In this document: positions 9,508-18,070 of the stretch, piece by piece | Layout of the letters: each line of letters begins with the position of its first letter | Position numbering within the stretch: position 1 is the first letter of the stretch | Assembly: GCF_001305515.1 (NCBI RefSeq) | Contig: NZ_LJYW01000001.1 | Coordinates: forward strand, 5,846,176-5,910,175 | Length of the DNA stretch: 64,000 nucleotides | Origin: Prosthecodimorpha hirschii | Lineage (GTDB): Bacteria; Pseudomonadota; Alphaproteobacteria; Rhizobiales; Ancalomicrobiaceae | Direction: 5' to 3' | Translations under genes and position numbers: made by a program | Notes under the pieces: generated by a model | What the model saw: only the letters and a program-made list of their open reading frames with translations | Told to the model about the DNA's origin: nothing | The model's database searches: none

Positions 9508-10208
9508 TGCCCGACCTGAGGATCGAGGCGCCCCGGTCCTTGACCGCCATGATCATCGATCGCCTGGAGCGGGCGATCGTGGAGGGCGAGTTCGGGCTCG
9601 GCGCGATGATCTCGGAGGAGACGCTGGCCAAGTCCTTCGGGGTCAGCCGCACGCCGGTGCGCGATGCGCTGGCGGCGCTGGCCGGGACAGGGCTGGTGGT
9701 GATCCTCAACAAGAAGGGCAGCTTCGTCTTCCAGCCGACCATCGAGGATACGGCGATCCTGTGCGAGTACCGCACCATCCTGGAGATCCAGGCCGTGCGG
9801 CTCTGCCATGCGCGGGCCCGGACGGAGGCCCTGGCGTCCTGGCGCGAGGCGATCGCCGAGATGGACCGCGCCTCCACCGACGATGCCGTCGCCTATGGCC
9901 GCGCCGACAGCCGCTTCCATCGTGCGCTGTTCGACCATTGCGGCAATGCCTATCTGGCCGATGCCTACCGGCTCGCCGCCGGCAAGGTGGCGGCCTTGCG
10001 CACCCACCTGACCGCGCGTTCGCGCCCGCGCCGCGACACCTCCTACGAGGAGCATCGGGCGATGGCCGACCTGTTCGAGGCCGGCGACATCCCGGCGCTC
10101 GAGACGCTGCTCGCCGAACATATCGACCGGACCCGCAAGGTCTATTGGGAGGCGCTGGCCGAGCCGGCCGCGCCGGTCCGTCCGGCCCTGACCCTGAAGG
10201 AGACATGA
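9507..10208 (+). CDS. GntR-family regulator with FCD ligand-binding domain
   Basis: 233-residue transcription factor. Residues about 10-75 form the winged helix (EETLAKSFGVSRTPVRDAL, then a wing NKKGSFVFQPT); the remainder is an all-helical FCD domain that usually binds a metal and an organic acid. Embedded between the TTT transporter and a lyase-family gene, it most likely controls this cluster in response to the imported carboxylate. The TAAGGT-N5-ACCTTA repeat at 4780 is a possible operator. Confidence 0.92.
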   Translation: MPDLRIEAPRSLTAMIIDRLERAIVEGEFGLGAMISEETLAKSFGVSRTPVRDALAALAGTGLVVILNKKGSFVFQPTIEDTAILCEYRTILEIQAVRLCHARARTEALASWREAIAEMDRASTDDAVAYGRADSRFHRALFDHCGNAYLADAYRLAAGKVAALRTHLTARSRPRRDTSYEEHRAMADLFEAGDIPALETLLAEHIDRTRKVYWEALAEPAAPVRPALTLKET

Positions 10209-10212
10209 CGCC

Positions 10213-11076
10213 GTGACCCGCCCCGCCGACGCCCTCAGCGCCCGCCTCGCCACCGGCCGCATCCTCGCCGCGCCCGGCGCGCCGGATGCGCTCGCTGCCC
10301 GGCTCGTCCAGGCGGCCGGCTTCGAAGCCGTCTACATGACCGGCTTCGGCGCCACGGCGAGCCGGCTCGGCAAGCCCGATATCGGCCTGCTGACCCAGAC
10401 CGAGATGACCACCCATGCCCGCGACATGGCCCGCGCCGTCGCGATCCCGATCATCGCCGATGCCGATACCGGCTATGGCGGACCGGCCAACATCGCCCGC
10501 ACGATGGAGGAATATGCCCAGGCCGGCGTGGCGGCGATCCATCTCGAAGACCAGGTCGCGCCGAAGCGCTGCGGCCAGCTCGCCGGCATCCGCCTGATCC
10601 CGGCCGAGGAGGCCGTGCGCCGTCTTCAGTGCGCGCTCGCCGCGCGGCCTGCCGGCGGCCCGCTGGTGATCGGCCGCACCGACGCCATGCCGGCCGTCGG
10701 AGCGGAGGAGGCGATCCGCCGGGCGAAACTCTATCAGGATGCCGGCGTCGATCTGGTCTTCGTCGACGGCATCAAGCGCATCGCCGAGGTCGAGGCGGTC
10801 GCCCGCCATGTCGAGGGGCCGAAAGTCGTCTCGATCGTCGACGGCAACGAGACCGTCGCGCTCAAGGCCGCCGACCTGGAGCAGATGGGCTTCTCGGTCG
10901 TCTTCTATGCGGTCACGGCGCTGTTCGCGGCGGCCCGCGCCATGGCGGACGCGCTCGCGGTCCTGAAGCGCGACGGAACCCCGGCCGCGGCCGCCCCCGC
11001 CCTGATGACCTATGCGGACTTCTCGGCCCTGGTCGACCTGCCGCACTACCAGGATCTCGACCACCGCTTCGGCTGA
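10213..11076 (+). CDS. Isocitrate lyase/PEP mutase family enzyme
   Basis: 287-residue TIM-barrel enzyme, possibly an oxaloacetate decarboxylase, methylisocitrate lyase or dimethylmalate lyase type. DADTGYG (residues 83-89) supplies the magnesium site and KRCG (118-121) the catalytic cysteine loop of the superfamily (usual form KKCG). The GTG start lies four bases after the regulator. In this cluster it would process the 2-oxo acid made by the oxidase; the reaction itself is inferred only at family level. Confidence 0.85.
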   Translation: MTRPADALSARLATGRILAAPGAPDALAARLVQAAGFEAVYMTGFGATASRLGKPDIGLLTQTEMTTHARDMARAVAIPIIADADTGYGGPANIARTMEEYAQAGVAAIHLEDQVAPKRCGQLAGIRLIPAEEAVRRLQCALAARPAGGPLVIGRTDAMPAVGAEEAIRRAKLYQDAGVDLVFVDGIKRIAEVEAVARHVEGPKVVSIVDGNETVALKAADLEQMGFSVVFYAVTALFAAARAMADALAVLKRDGTPAAAAPALMTYADFSALVDLPHYQDLDHRFG

Positions 11077-11410
11077 AGTCTGTCCCTGCCGAACGCGCCT
11101 TCATTTGTAATCATTCCAAGTAAGAAGAGATAAGCTTCCGTTTTGAAGAATTATAATCGAACGTCTTGCGGTTCAATTTCGTTGACCCTGTCGCAAGATC
11201 GATGCAATGCTTGGATCGTCTCCAGCGGGGCGGCCCGATGTGGCTCTTCCGCCGGATGCCGTGGACGAAGCGCGATGCCACCCGCCGTTCCGGGCGGGAT
11301 GCGTCGCCCGTCCCGGTGCCGGCGGATATCGCCAGTGCCGTGCGTTCGGCGGTCCCGCAGGACGGCCCGACCCGGTTCGCGCCGGCCGTGCATCATCAAG
11401 TCACCCGGTC
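11077..11410. other. Intergenic region with AT-rich promoter-like island
   Basis: 334 bases between the lyase and the DUF2325 gene. The first part (about 11100-11180) is strikingly AT-rich for this genome and contains a perfect TATAAT at 11152-11157 with no good -35 element at 16-18 bases, as expected for an activator-dependent promoter. An imperfect inverted pair TTCAA...TTGA lies at 11170-11187. No gene was identified in the gap. Confidence 0.5.
11152..11157 (+). promoter_or_regulatory. TATAAT -10-like element upstream of DUF2325 gene
   Basis: Perfect consensus -10 hexamer in an AT-rich island, about 250 bases before the DUF2325 start. The bases 16-18 upstream (around GATAAG) do not match TTGACA, so activity would probably need an activator. 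Confidence 0.4.
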
Positions 11411-12598
11411 ATGTCCATCGATACGCCCCCCATCCTGTCCCTCGCCGAGCCGGCGCCCGCCTGGGAGCCTGAGAGCGGCACGCCCGGCCGCAAGCGCCTG
11501 CGCATCTGGGAGCTGGAAAGCTCGATCCACTGCGCGGTGATCGGCACCTGCCTGTCGATCGAGGATCTGCGCCGCTTCGCCCGCCGCATGGACCTGAACC
11601 GGGTCGCCGCGGCGGAAGAATTCGAACTGCACACCTATTTCGTCGGCTCGATGCATGTCGCCAACCCGCTGTCGCGGCTGGTCGACAAGCATCTGACGAC
11701 GCAGGCCGACGGCGCCTGCCGACAGCTCGACCGGGCGCCGGATGCGGCGGCCCGGCAGGCGGTCTGGGACGGCCTGATGGCCGCCGGCCGCGTCGGGCCG
11801 GCCTTCTGGGCCTTCATGACCGCGGCGTCCGTCGACGAGGCGATGAAGCGCCGCCTCTACGGCGAGATCCATATGATGTCGCATCTGCACGGTCAGGCGG
11901 TGCATCTGGTCCGGCGCAATGCGTCCGAGATGGAGCGGCGCGTCCAGGCCCTGGAGGAGCGCATCCGGCGCGATCGCCGCACCCATGATGAGGACCTGCG
12001 CGAGCGCGACCGCCGCATCGAGGACCTGACGCAGGCGGCGCGGTCGCGGCCCGGCTGCCCGCTCGGTCTCGCGCCGACGGTCGGGGAGGGCGGCATCCGC
12101 CGCGACCGCTCCCGCGAGGCGCGGCGGCTCGGTGCCCTCCGCGCGCTCGTCGCCCAGCGCAACGACGCCTTGGCGGCGGCCGCCGCCGAAATCGCCGAAC
12201 TGAAGAAGCGGCTTGCCGATCTCGCGGAGACGCGCGCCAGCCTGTCGGCGGCGCCGGCGCCGCGGCCGGAGGAGGCCGTCGCCGCCGCCCGCTTCCGCCG
12301 CATCGGCTATGTCGGCGGGCGGGCCGGGGTCGTGGCGCGGCTCAGGCTGCTGGCCGCCGAACGGGCGCTCGAACTCGACCATCACGACGGCGGCGTCGAG
12401 GACAACTTCCACCGGCTGGAATGCCTGGTGACCGGCGCCGACTGCCTGATGTGCCCGATCGACTGCATCAGCCATGCCGCCTGCCGGGTCGTCAAGGAAC
12501 TCTGCCAGAAGCAGTCGAAACCGTTCATTCCCCTGCGCAATTCCTCGATGGCCTGCTTCGAGCGGGCGCTCTGCGAACATGTCGCCGGCCACGGCTGA
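11411..12598 (+). CDS. DUF2325-domain protein
   Basis: 395-residue soluble protein of unknown function. An N-terminal domain with cysteines (SSIHCAVIGTCLS) precedes a long charged coiled coil (about residues 165-290). The C-terminal DUF2325 domain begins RRIGYVGGRAGVVARL and carries a cysteine cluster ADCLMCPIDCISHAAC, with further cysteines downstream, that could bind a metal or cluster or sense redox. I chose the ATG at 11411 (MSIDTPPILS); the frame stays open upstream but that text does not look coding. A VOC protein and two small paralogous proteins follow on the same strand, probably as an operon. Confidence 0.8.
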   Translation: MSIDTPPILSLAEPAPAWEPESGTPGRKRLRIWELESSIHCAVIGTCLSIEDLRRFARRMDLNRVAAAEEFELHTYFVGSMHVANPLSRLVDKHLTTQADGACRQLDRAPDAAARQAVWDGLMAAGRVGPAFWAFMTAASVDEAMKRRLYGEIHMMSHLHGQAVHLVRRNASEMERRVQALEERIRRDRRTHDEDLRERDRRIEDLTQAARSRPGCPLGLAPTVGEGGIRRDRSREARRLGALRALVAQRNDALAAAAAEIAELKKRLADLAETRASLSAAPAPRPEEAVAAARFRRIGYVGGRAGVVARLRLLAAERALELDHHDGGVEDNFHRLECLVTGADCLMCPIDCISHAACRVVKELCQKQSKPFIPLRNSSMACFERALCEHVAGHG

Positions 12599-12628
12599 CC
12601 GCGCCGGCCGCCGTCCAGGGACACGCTC

Positions 12629-12985
12629 ATGACCGATCTCGCCATCACGATTCCGGTGCTCGCGTCGCTCGATCTTGCCGAGACGCAGGCCTTCTACACA
12701 GACGGGCTCGGCTTCGCGGTGGTCTATCGGGACGACCGCTATCTGATCGTCCGGCGCGATGCGATGGAGCTGCATTTCTGGCTGACGGACGACCGCCGCT
12801 TTCCCGAGAACACCTCCTGCTACATTCGCGGCGGCCAGATCGACCTTCTCTACGAAGAGTTTCGCGCGGCCGGGATCGAACGGCTCTCGGCGCTCGAACT
12901 GCGCCCGTGGGACATGGTCGAGTTCTACATTCACGACCCGCATGGAAACCTCCTGAGGTTCGGCCGGAACCCCGGGGCCGAATGA
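12629..12985 (+). CDS. VOC-superfamily protein (glyoxalase/bleomycin-resistance fold)
   Basis: 118 residues forming one vicinal-oxygen-chelate module: IPVLASLDLAETQAFYTDGLGF at the start and HDPHGNLLRFGR at the end. The middle (PENTSCYIRGGQIDLL) resembles bleomycin-binding proteins, which sequester the drug instead of acting as enzymes, but the real ligand is unknown. It lies 30 bases after the DUF2325 gene and 28 before the next gene, in an apparent operon. Confidence 0.85.
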   Translation: MTDLAITIPVLASLDLAETQAFYTDGLGFAVVYRDDRYLIVRRDAMELHFWLTDDRRFPENTSCYIRGGQIDLLYEEFRAAGIERLSALELRPWDMVEFYIHDPHGNLLRFGRNPGAE

Positions 12986-13013
12986 CGCGTTCCTGAGCGG
13001 AGGCGGATCACCG

Positions 13014-13631
13014 ATGACCCAGCATGTTCCTTTGACGCCGGCCGCGCCGGTTCTGCCACCGGCCCGGCGGGCCGAACTCTTCCTGCTCGACCAGTGCCGG
13101 CGCCTGGCCGGGTCCCGCCTGACCGGCGCGGCGGTGCCGGCGGATCGGGTCCTGGCGGACCTCCGCGCCGTCCTGCCGGAGGCCGAAGCCTGCCGCGTCT
13201 TCGGCCAGCTCTACGCCCTGATCGCCCGCATCGACCGGGAAGCCGGCGACGGCTTCCTCTGGTATCCGCCGGGCGCCACCCGCCAATCGCCCGACGAAGC
13301 CCGGCTGATCGCCGCCGCCCATCGCCTGCTCGCCAGCACCGATCCGCGCCCGGCCGGCGAGGCCGCGCCGTGGATCGGACCCGCCGACGAGCCCCCGCCG
13401 GTCGGACGCCTGACATCGGCCGCCGGCCGGACGCTGGCGGCCGCGACGCTCCTGCCGGAGACATATTGCGCCGTCGCCGATACCTTCTGCGGCCTGTTGA
13501 CCCTGACCGGCCATGCCTGCATGGCGGCTTGCCCGCTCCAGGCCGGCGCCCGCGCGCCCGGCGAGACGGGCACGGCCGGGCCCGAGGGGCCGCGGCCCGG
13601 GGAGACCCGGTTGGCCGGGGCCGGTCGATGA
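13014..13631 (+). CDS. Conserved small protein, paralogue A of a tandem pair
   Basis: 205 residues, no signal peptide or membrane segment; family not recognised. The region VFGQLYALIARIDREAG...SPDEARLIAAAHRLL matches the next protein (VFGRVIALVHAVRSER...SPDERDLVGLLRAAR), so the two are probably a tandem duplication. The C-terminus is cysteine-containing (CAVADTFCGLLTLTGHACMAAC) and then low complexity. The stop overlaps the next ATG by four bases, so the two products are likely made together. Context is DUF2325 and VOC genes. Confidence 0.7.
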   Translation: MTQHVPLTPAAPVLPPARRAELFLLDQCRRLAGSRLTGAAVPADRVLADLRAVLPEAEACRVFGQLYALIARIDREAGDGFLWYPPGATRQSPDEARLIAAAHRLLASTDPRPAGEAAPWIGPADEPPPVGRLTSAAGRTLAAATLLPETYCAVADTFCGLLTLTGHACMAACPLQAGARAPGETGTAGPEGPRPGETRLAGAGR

Positions 13632-14212
13632 GGCGTCGCAGGGAACCGAAATATCACGGCGGCGCCGTACGGGCGGACGACGACGAGGCGATGGTTGCGG
13701 TCGACGGGGAGGGGGCCGATGCCGCCGATGGCGCCGAGAGCGCAGCCTCGGATCCGGCCCAGACCCGCCACGAGCTGATCGCCCTCTCGATCGTCCGCCT
13801 GGCCATGTCCGGATACCGGACCGGTCAGCTCGGCTGCTGGGAGTCCGCCTTCAGCGCGACCAGCGAAATTCTCGGCCCCGTCGACGGCCCGGCCGTGTTC
13901 GGCCGGGTGATCGCGCTGGTGCATGCGGTGCGGTCGGAGCGGGTCGGCACCTTCGTGTTTCTGCCCGTCGCCTGCAGCGAACTCTCGCCCGACGAGCGGG
14001 ACCTCGTCGGGCTGCTCCGAGCCGCCCGCGGCCGGACGCCGGTCGGTCTCGATGGGACCGCCGCCCGATTCGGCGGGCGGGAGACCGCACCGTTGATCCG
14101 GCTGGCGGCCCGCGCGCTCGGCGTATTGCTCGACCGGCTCGAGTGGGCCGGTTCGATCGGACCGGACGACCTCGATGCCGTCGAGGCGGGGCCGCCGCCG
14201 ACCCGGCATTGA
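13628..14212 (+). CDS. Conserved small protein, paralogue B of a tandem pair
   Basis: 194 residues, translationally coupled (ATGA overlap) to paralogue A. A basic then acidic low-complexity N-terminus is followed by a helical domain. The blocks PAVFGRVIALVHAVRSER and LSPDERDLVGLLRAARG, plus LIRLAARALGVLL near the end, align with the preceding protein; the C-terminal cysteines of paralogue A are missing. Function unknown. The conserved VFG and SPDE motifs in both suggest a heterodimer or a shared ligand. Confidence 0.68.
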   Translation: MRRRREPKYHGGAVRADDDEAMVAVDGEGADAADGAESAASDPAQTRHELIALSIVRLAMSGYRTGQLGCWESAFSATSEILGPVDGPAVFGRVIALVHAVRSERVGTFVFLPVACSELSPDERDLVGLLRAARGRTPVGLDGTAARFGGRETAPLIRLAARALGVLLDRLEWAGSIGPDDLDAVEAGPPPTRH

Positions 14213-14299
14213 CGCGCCCGCCGTGCCGTCCGCGGCGGCCGGCAGGGCGAAGATCGGCCCCCGCCGGGGCGATTTGCAGGGCCGCGGCCGTGTCGGCGC

Positions 14300-14328
14300 T
14301 TGCAATCGGGCGCCCGGATGCCTATAAG
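14300..14328 (+). promoter_or_regulatory. Sigma-70-type promoter for rpsB
   Basis: TTGCAA (14300-14305) and TATAAG (14323-14328) are separated by exactly 17 bases. Transcription would start near 14335, leaving a leader of about 140 bases before the rpsB ATG at 14475, long enough for autogenous control by protein S2. Confidence 0.75.
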
Positions 14329-14474
14329 CCGCGCCATTCCACACGCGGGTGTCGGGCGGCGGCCGAAGGGTGAAACCCTGGCCGTACCGTCCTTCCGGTG
14401 TTTGTTCCGAGCCCCAGGCCCGGCCAAACGCGAACCCCGCGGAGGCAGAACCGGAAAAGAAGGAGACGGTAGGC

Positions 14475-15239
14475 ATGTCCCTGCCCGATTACAGCATGCG
14501 TCAGCTTCTCGAGGCCGGTGTCCATTTCGGTCACCAGAAGCACCGCTGGAACCCGAAGATGGCTCCGTACATCTTCGGCGTGCGCAACAACATCCACATC
14601 ATCGACCTGGCCCAGACCGTGCCGATGCTGCATCAGGCGCTCAAGACCGTCAGCGACACCGTCGCCCGCGGCGGCCGCGTGCTGATCGTCGGCACCAAGC
14701 GTCAGGCGCAGGACTCGGTCGCCCAGGCGGCCCGCCGCTCGGCCCAGTATTTCGTCAACAGCCGCTGGCTCGGCGGCATGCTGACCAACTGGAAGACCAT
14801 TTCGCAGTCGATCCAGCGCCTGCGCAAGCTCGAAGAGACGCTCTCGGGCGAGGTCTCCGGCCTCACCAAGAAGGAGCGCCTGACGCTCGACCGCGAGCGT
14901 GAGAAGCTCGAGAAGGCCCTCGGCGGCATCAAGGACATGGGCGGCCTGCCCGACCTGATCTTCGTCATCGACACCAATCGCGAGGCGATCGCCATCCAGG
15001 AAGCTCGCCGTCTGGGCATTCCGGTTGCCGCGATCCTCGATTCGAACTGCGATCCGGACGGCATCGCCTTCCCGATCCCGGGCAACGACGACGCCGGCCG
15101 CGCCATCGCGCTCTACTGCGACCTGATCGCGCGCGCCGCGATCGACGGCATCGGCCGCGCCCAGGGCGACATCGGCATCGATGTCGGTGCCTCCGAAGTG
15201 CCGCCGGAAGAGTCCGCGGTCGCCGAAGAAGCGGCCTGA
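14475..15239 (+). CDS. rpsB: 30S ribosomal protein S2
   Basis: Structural protein of the small ribosomal subunit, 254 residues. The start [32 protein letters not shown] and [19 protein letters not shown] are diagnostic. The tail after about residue 235 is acidic and alanine-rich, common in alphaproteobacteria. GGAGACGG lies upstream. It leads the conserved rpsB-tsf-pyrH-frr series. Confidence 0.98.
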   Translation: MSLPDYSMRQLLEAGVHFGHQKHRWNPKMAPYIFGVRNNIHIIDLAQTVPMLHQALKTVSDTVARGGRVLIVGTKRQAQDSVAQAARRSAQYFVNSRWLGGMLTNWKTISQSIQRLRKLEETLSGEVSGLTKKERLTLDREREKLEKALGGIKDMGGLPDLIFVIDTNREAIAIQEARRLGIPVAAILDSNCDPDGIAFPIPGNDDAGRAIALYCDLIARAAIDGIGRAQGDIGIDVGASEVPPEESAVAEEAA

Positions 15240-15602
15240 CCAAGACCCCGTCGGTTCGCGTGAACCCCGCCGGCCGCATCGTCATGCGGCCGTCACGGGT
15301 TGACGGCATTCGAAAGGATCGGCCGGGGAGGGTGCAACACCCGCTCCGGCCCGGCTCGTTACGGATACCGGTGGGTCGGCGAGACGGCGCGGGACGCCAG
15401 CGGGCGCTTCGCCACGTGACCGGAAGGCTTCCGGGCGCAACGGCTTGCGCCTGACGGCATCCGCCCGAACGCCGGCATTCGCTTCCGCCCGACCGCATCC
15501 GCCCGACTGCATCCGACCAGACAGTGCCACGCCACCGCATTCCAAACGCCGCCGTGTGTGCCGCGCCCCCGTGCGGTCGACGGCGACATCCGAGAGACGA
15601 CC
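15240..15602. other. rpsB-tsf spacer with hairpin and short GCATCCGCCCGAC repeats
   Basis: 363 bases without a gene. A perfect 9-bp hairpin lies at 15271-15292, embedded in a weaker outer AACCC/GGGTT stem. At about 15453-15520 the motif GCATCCGCCCGAC recurs three or four times imperfectly. The spacer is unusually long for rpsB-tsf and may allow tsf to be expressed at a different level. Confidence 0.6.
15271..15292 (+). terminator. Hairpin after rpsB (attenuator or weak terminator)
   Basis: CGGCCGCAT-CGTC-ATGCGGCCG forms a perfect 9-bp stem with a 4-base loop. There is no T-tract after it, so it is more likely an mRNA-stabilising or partially terminating hairpin than a strong intrinsic terminator. 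Confidence 0.5.
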
Positions 15603-16538
15603 ATGACCACGATTTCGGCTTCCCAGGTGAAGGCGCTCCGCGACCAGACCGGCGCGGGCATGATGGATTGCAAGACCGCGCTGATCGAGACCGCCGGCGA
15701 CATGGAGGCCGCGGTCGACTGGCTGCGCAAGAAGGGTCTGTCCAAGGCCGCCAAGAAGTCCGGGCGCACCGCCGCCGAAGGCCTGATCGGCGTCGCCGCC
15801 GCCGGCAATGCCGCGGCCGTGGTCGAGGTCAATTCCGAGACCGACTTCGTCGCCCGCAACGAGCAGTTCCAGGGCCTCGTCGCCACCATCGCGGCCCTCG
15901 GCCTCGACGCCAAGGGCTCGGTCGAGACCCTCGGCGGCCTGACCGTGCCGGGCACCGAGAAGTCGGTCACCGAACGGCTGACCGACGCCGTGGCGACCAT
16001 CGGCGAGAACATGCAGCTGCGCCGGACCGCCTATCTTGAGGTCGCCGACGGCGTGGTCGCGCACTACATCCACAGCACGGTCGCCGACGGCCTCGGCAAG
16101 ATCGGCGTGCTGGTGGCGCTCGAGTCGACCGGCGACAAGGCCGTGCTCGCCGCGCTCGGCCGTCAGATCGCCATGCATGTCGCCGCCCACGACCCGACCC
16201 CGGTCGCGGTCGTCACCGAACAGGTCGACCCGGCGCTGGTCGAGCGCGAGCGCGCCATCTTCGCCGAGCAGGCCGCCCAGTCCGGCAAGCCGGCCGCGGT
16301 CGTCGAGAAGATGGTCGAGGGCCGCATCCGCAAGTTCTACGAGGAAGTGACGCTCCTGAAGCAGCACTTCGTCGTCAACCCGGATCTGACCGTCGAGGCC
16401 GCCGTCAAGGCCGCCGAGAAGGATGCCGGCGCGCCCGTCTCGGTGAAGGGCTTCGTCCGCTTCCAGATCGGCGAGGGCATCGAGAAGGCCGAGTCCGACT
16501 TCGCCGCCGAAGTCGCCGCTGCGGCCGGCACGAAGTAA
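15603..16538 (+). CDS. tsf: Translation elongation factor Ts
   Basis: EF-Ts exchanges GDP for GTP on EF-Tu. 311 residues with the N-terminal UBA-like domain ([21 protein letters not shown]), the TDFVARN core motif and duplicated core subdomains, then a C-terminal [12 protein letters not shown]. The ATG at 15603 follows GAGAGACG. A strong hairpin terminator follows at 16557. Confidence 0.98.
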   Translation: MTTISASQVKALRDQTGAGMMDCKTALIETAGDMEAAVDWLRKKGLSKAAKKSGRTAAEGLIGVAAAGNAAAVVEVNSETDFVARNEQFQGLVATIAALGLDAKGSVETLGGLTVPGTEKSVTERLTDAVATIGENMQLRRTAYLEVADGVVAHYIHSTVADGLGKIGVLVALESTGDKAVLAALGRQIAMHVAAHDPTPVAVVTEQVDPALVERERAIFAEQAAQSGKPAAVVEKMVEGRIRKFYEEVTLLKQHFVVNPDLTVEAAVKAAEKDAGAPVSVKGFVRFQIGEGIEKAESDFAAEVAAAAGTK

Positions 16539-16556
16539 TCCTGCCCCCAGAATTCC

Positions 16557-16592
16557 AAAGGCGCCGGGCGTGACACCCCGGCGCCTTTCCTG
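16557..16592 (+). terminator. Intrinsic terminator after tsf
   Basis: AAAGGCGCCGGG (16557-16568) pairs with CCCGGCGCCTTT (16577-16588) around an 8-base loop: a 12-bp stem ending in a short T-run. It separates tsf from pyrH. Confidence 0.8.
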
Positions 16593-16652
16593 TATCCGAG
16601 CCGTCGACCGCCCGCCGACGCTGCCCGCCGACGCCTGTTTGAGGAGTGCCCC

Positions 16653-17369
16653 ATGACCGGACTTCGCTGGAAACGCGTTCTGGTGAAGCTATCCGGTGAG
16701 GCGCTGGCCGGTCAGCAGGCGATGGGCATCGATCCCGACGTGGTCGGCCGGATCGCCGACGACCTGGTCTCCGCCGTGAGGCTCGGCGCCGAAATCGGCG
16801 TCGTGATCGGCGGCGGCAACCTGTTTCGCGGCGCCTGGCTGCAGAAGCAGGGCACCGACCGCGTCACCGGCGACCATATGGGCATGATGGCCACGGTGAT
16901 GAACGCGCTGGCCATGCGCGAGGCGCTGGCGGCGCGCGGCCTCAAGGCCTCGGTCCTGTCCGGCCTGCCGATCCCGACGGTCTGCGATACCTTCACCCAG
17001 CGCGGCGGGCTCGAGCATCTCGCCAGCGACCGCGTCGTGCTGTTCGCCGGCGGCACCGGCTCGCCCTTCTTCACCACCGACACGACGGCAGCGCTGCGCG
17101 CCGCCGAGATGCGTTGCGACGCCATCCTGAAGGCGACCAATGTCGACGGCATCTACACCGCCGACCCGAAGAAGGATCCGAACGCAGAACGCTACGACCG
17201 GCTGACCTTCGAGGAGGCGATCTCCCGCGACCTGAAGGTGCTCGATACCTCGGCATTCGCTCTTGCCCGCGACAACGCGATTCCGATAATCGTGTTCTCG
17301 CTCCAGGAAGCCGGCGCGCTGATCGAGGTTCTGGCCGGCCGAGGCCGCGCCACGGTCGTGGCAGGGTAG
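16653..17369 (+). CDS. pyrH: UMP kinase
   Basis: Phosphorylates UMP to UDP in pyrimidine nucleotide synthesis. The 238-residue amino-acid-kinase fold shows [20 protein letters not shown], the nucleotide-binding [16 protein letters not shown] and DNAIPIIVF near the end. The ATG at 16653 has GAGGAG upstream. It lies in the canonical position between tsf and frr. Confidence 0.98.
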   Translation: MTGLRWKRVLVKLSGEALAGQQAMGIDPDVVGRIADDLVSAVRLGAEIGVVIGGGNLFRGAWLQKQGTDRVTGDHMGMMATVMNALAMREALAARGLKASVLSGLPIPTVCDTFTQRGGLEHLASDRVVLFAGGTGSPFFTTDTTAALRAAEMRCDAILKATNVDGIYTADPKKDPNAERYDRLTFEEAISRDLKVLDTSAFALARDNAIPIIVFSLQEAGALIEVLAGRGRATVVAG

Positions 17370-17457
17370 TCCGGCCTCCCTCAGCCATCGACGACGCCCG
17401 TCGTTGGAAGGGCCGTCGCCGAGAGGGGGCGCCGCCGAGAACGGGCCGACGCCGGAT

Positions 17458-17477
17458 CCCCCGCAGGCACGCGGGGG
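17458..17477 (+). other. Hairpin in pyrH-frr spacer
   Basis: CCCCCGC-AGGCAC-GCGGGGG forms a perfect 7-bp GC stem 28 bases before the frr start. There is no T-tract; it may stabilise or process the mRNA. Confidence 0.4.
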
Positions 17478-17504
17478 AGCCCGACAGGAAGATCGAGGAA
17501 ATCC

Positions 17505-18065
17505 ATGGCAGCACACAAATTCGACTTCGACGACCTGAAGCGCCGCATGGGCCAGGCGGTCCACGTGTTCAAGGACGAGCTGGCCGGCCTGCGCACCGGG
17601 CGCGCCTCGACCCATCTCCTGGAGCCGATCACCGTCGAGGCCTACGGCTCGCGCATGACGCTGAACCAGGTCGCCTCCGTGTCCGTCCCCGAGCCGCGCA
17701 TGCTGGTCGTCTCGGTCTGGGACCGCGGCATGGTGTCGGCGGTCGACAAGGCGATCCGCGAGGCCAATCTTGGCCTCAACCCGATCGTCGAAGGCGCCAC
17801 CATGCGCATCCCGATCCCGGAACTGACCGCCGACCGCCGCAAGGAACTGGTCAAGGTCGCGCACAAATATGCCGAGCAGGCCCGCGTCGCCGTGCGCCAC
17901 ATCCGTCGCGACGGGCTCGATACCCTCAAGAAGGCGACCAAGGACGGCATGCCGGAGGACGAGGAAGCGCGCCTGTCCGACCGCGTCCAGAAGCAGACCG
18001 ACGAATCCATCGCGGAGATCGACAAGCTCCTGTCCGCCAAGGAGCAGGACATCATGAAGGTCTGA
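17505..18065 (+). CDS. frr: Ribosome recycling factor
   Basis: Splits post-termination ribosomes together with EF-G. 186 residues with the typical pattern [38 protein letters not shown] and a C-terminal helix ending [22 protein letters not shown] precedes the ATG. uppS begins six bases after the stop, so they are co-transcribed. Confidence 0.98.
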   Translation: MAAHKFDFDDLKRRMGQAVHVFKDELAGLRTGRASTHLLEPITVEAYGSRMTLNQVASVSVPEPRMLVVSVWDRGMVSAVDKAIREANLGLNPIVEGATMRIPIPELTADRRKELVKVAHKYAEQARVAVRHIRRDGLDTLKKATKDGMPEDEEARLSDRVQKQTDESIAEIDKLLSAKEQDIMKV

Positions 18066-18070
18066 GATCG

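Noticed and set aside
11170..11187. Possible FNR box (TTCAA...TTGA) upstream of the DUF2325 gene
   Set aside because: It does not match TTGAT-N4-ATCAA in sequence or orientation; kept only as an imperfect inverted pair.
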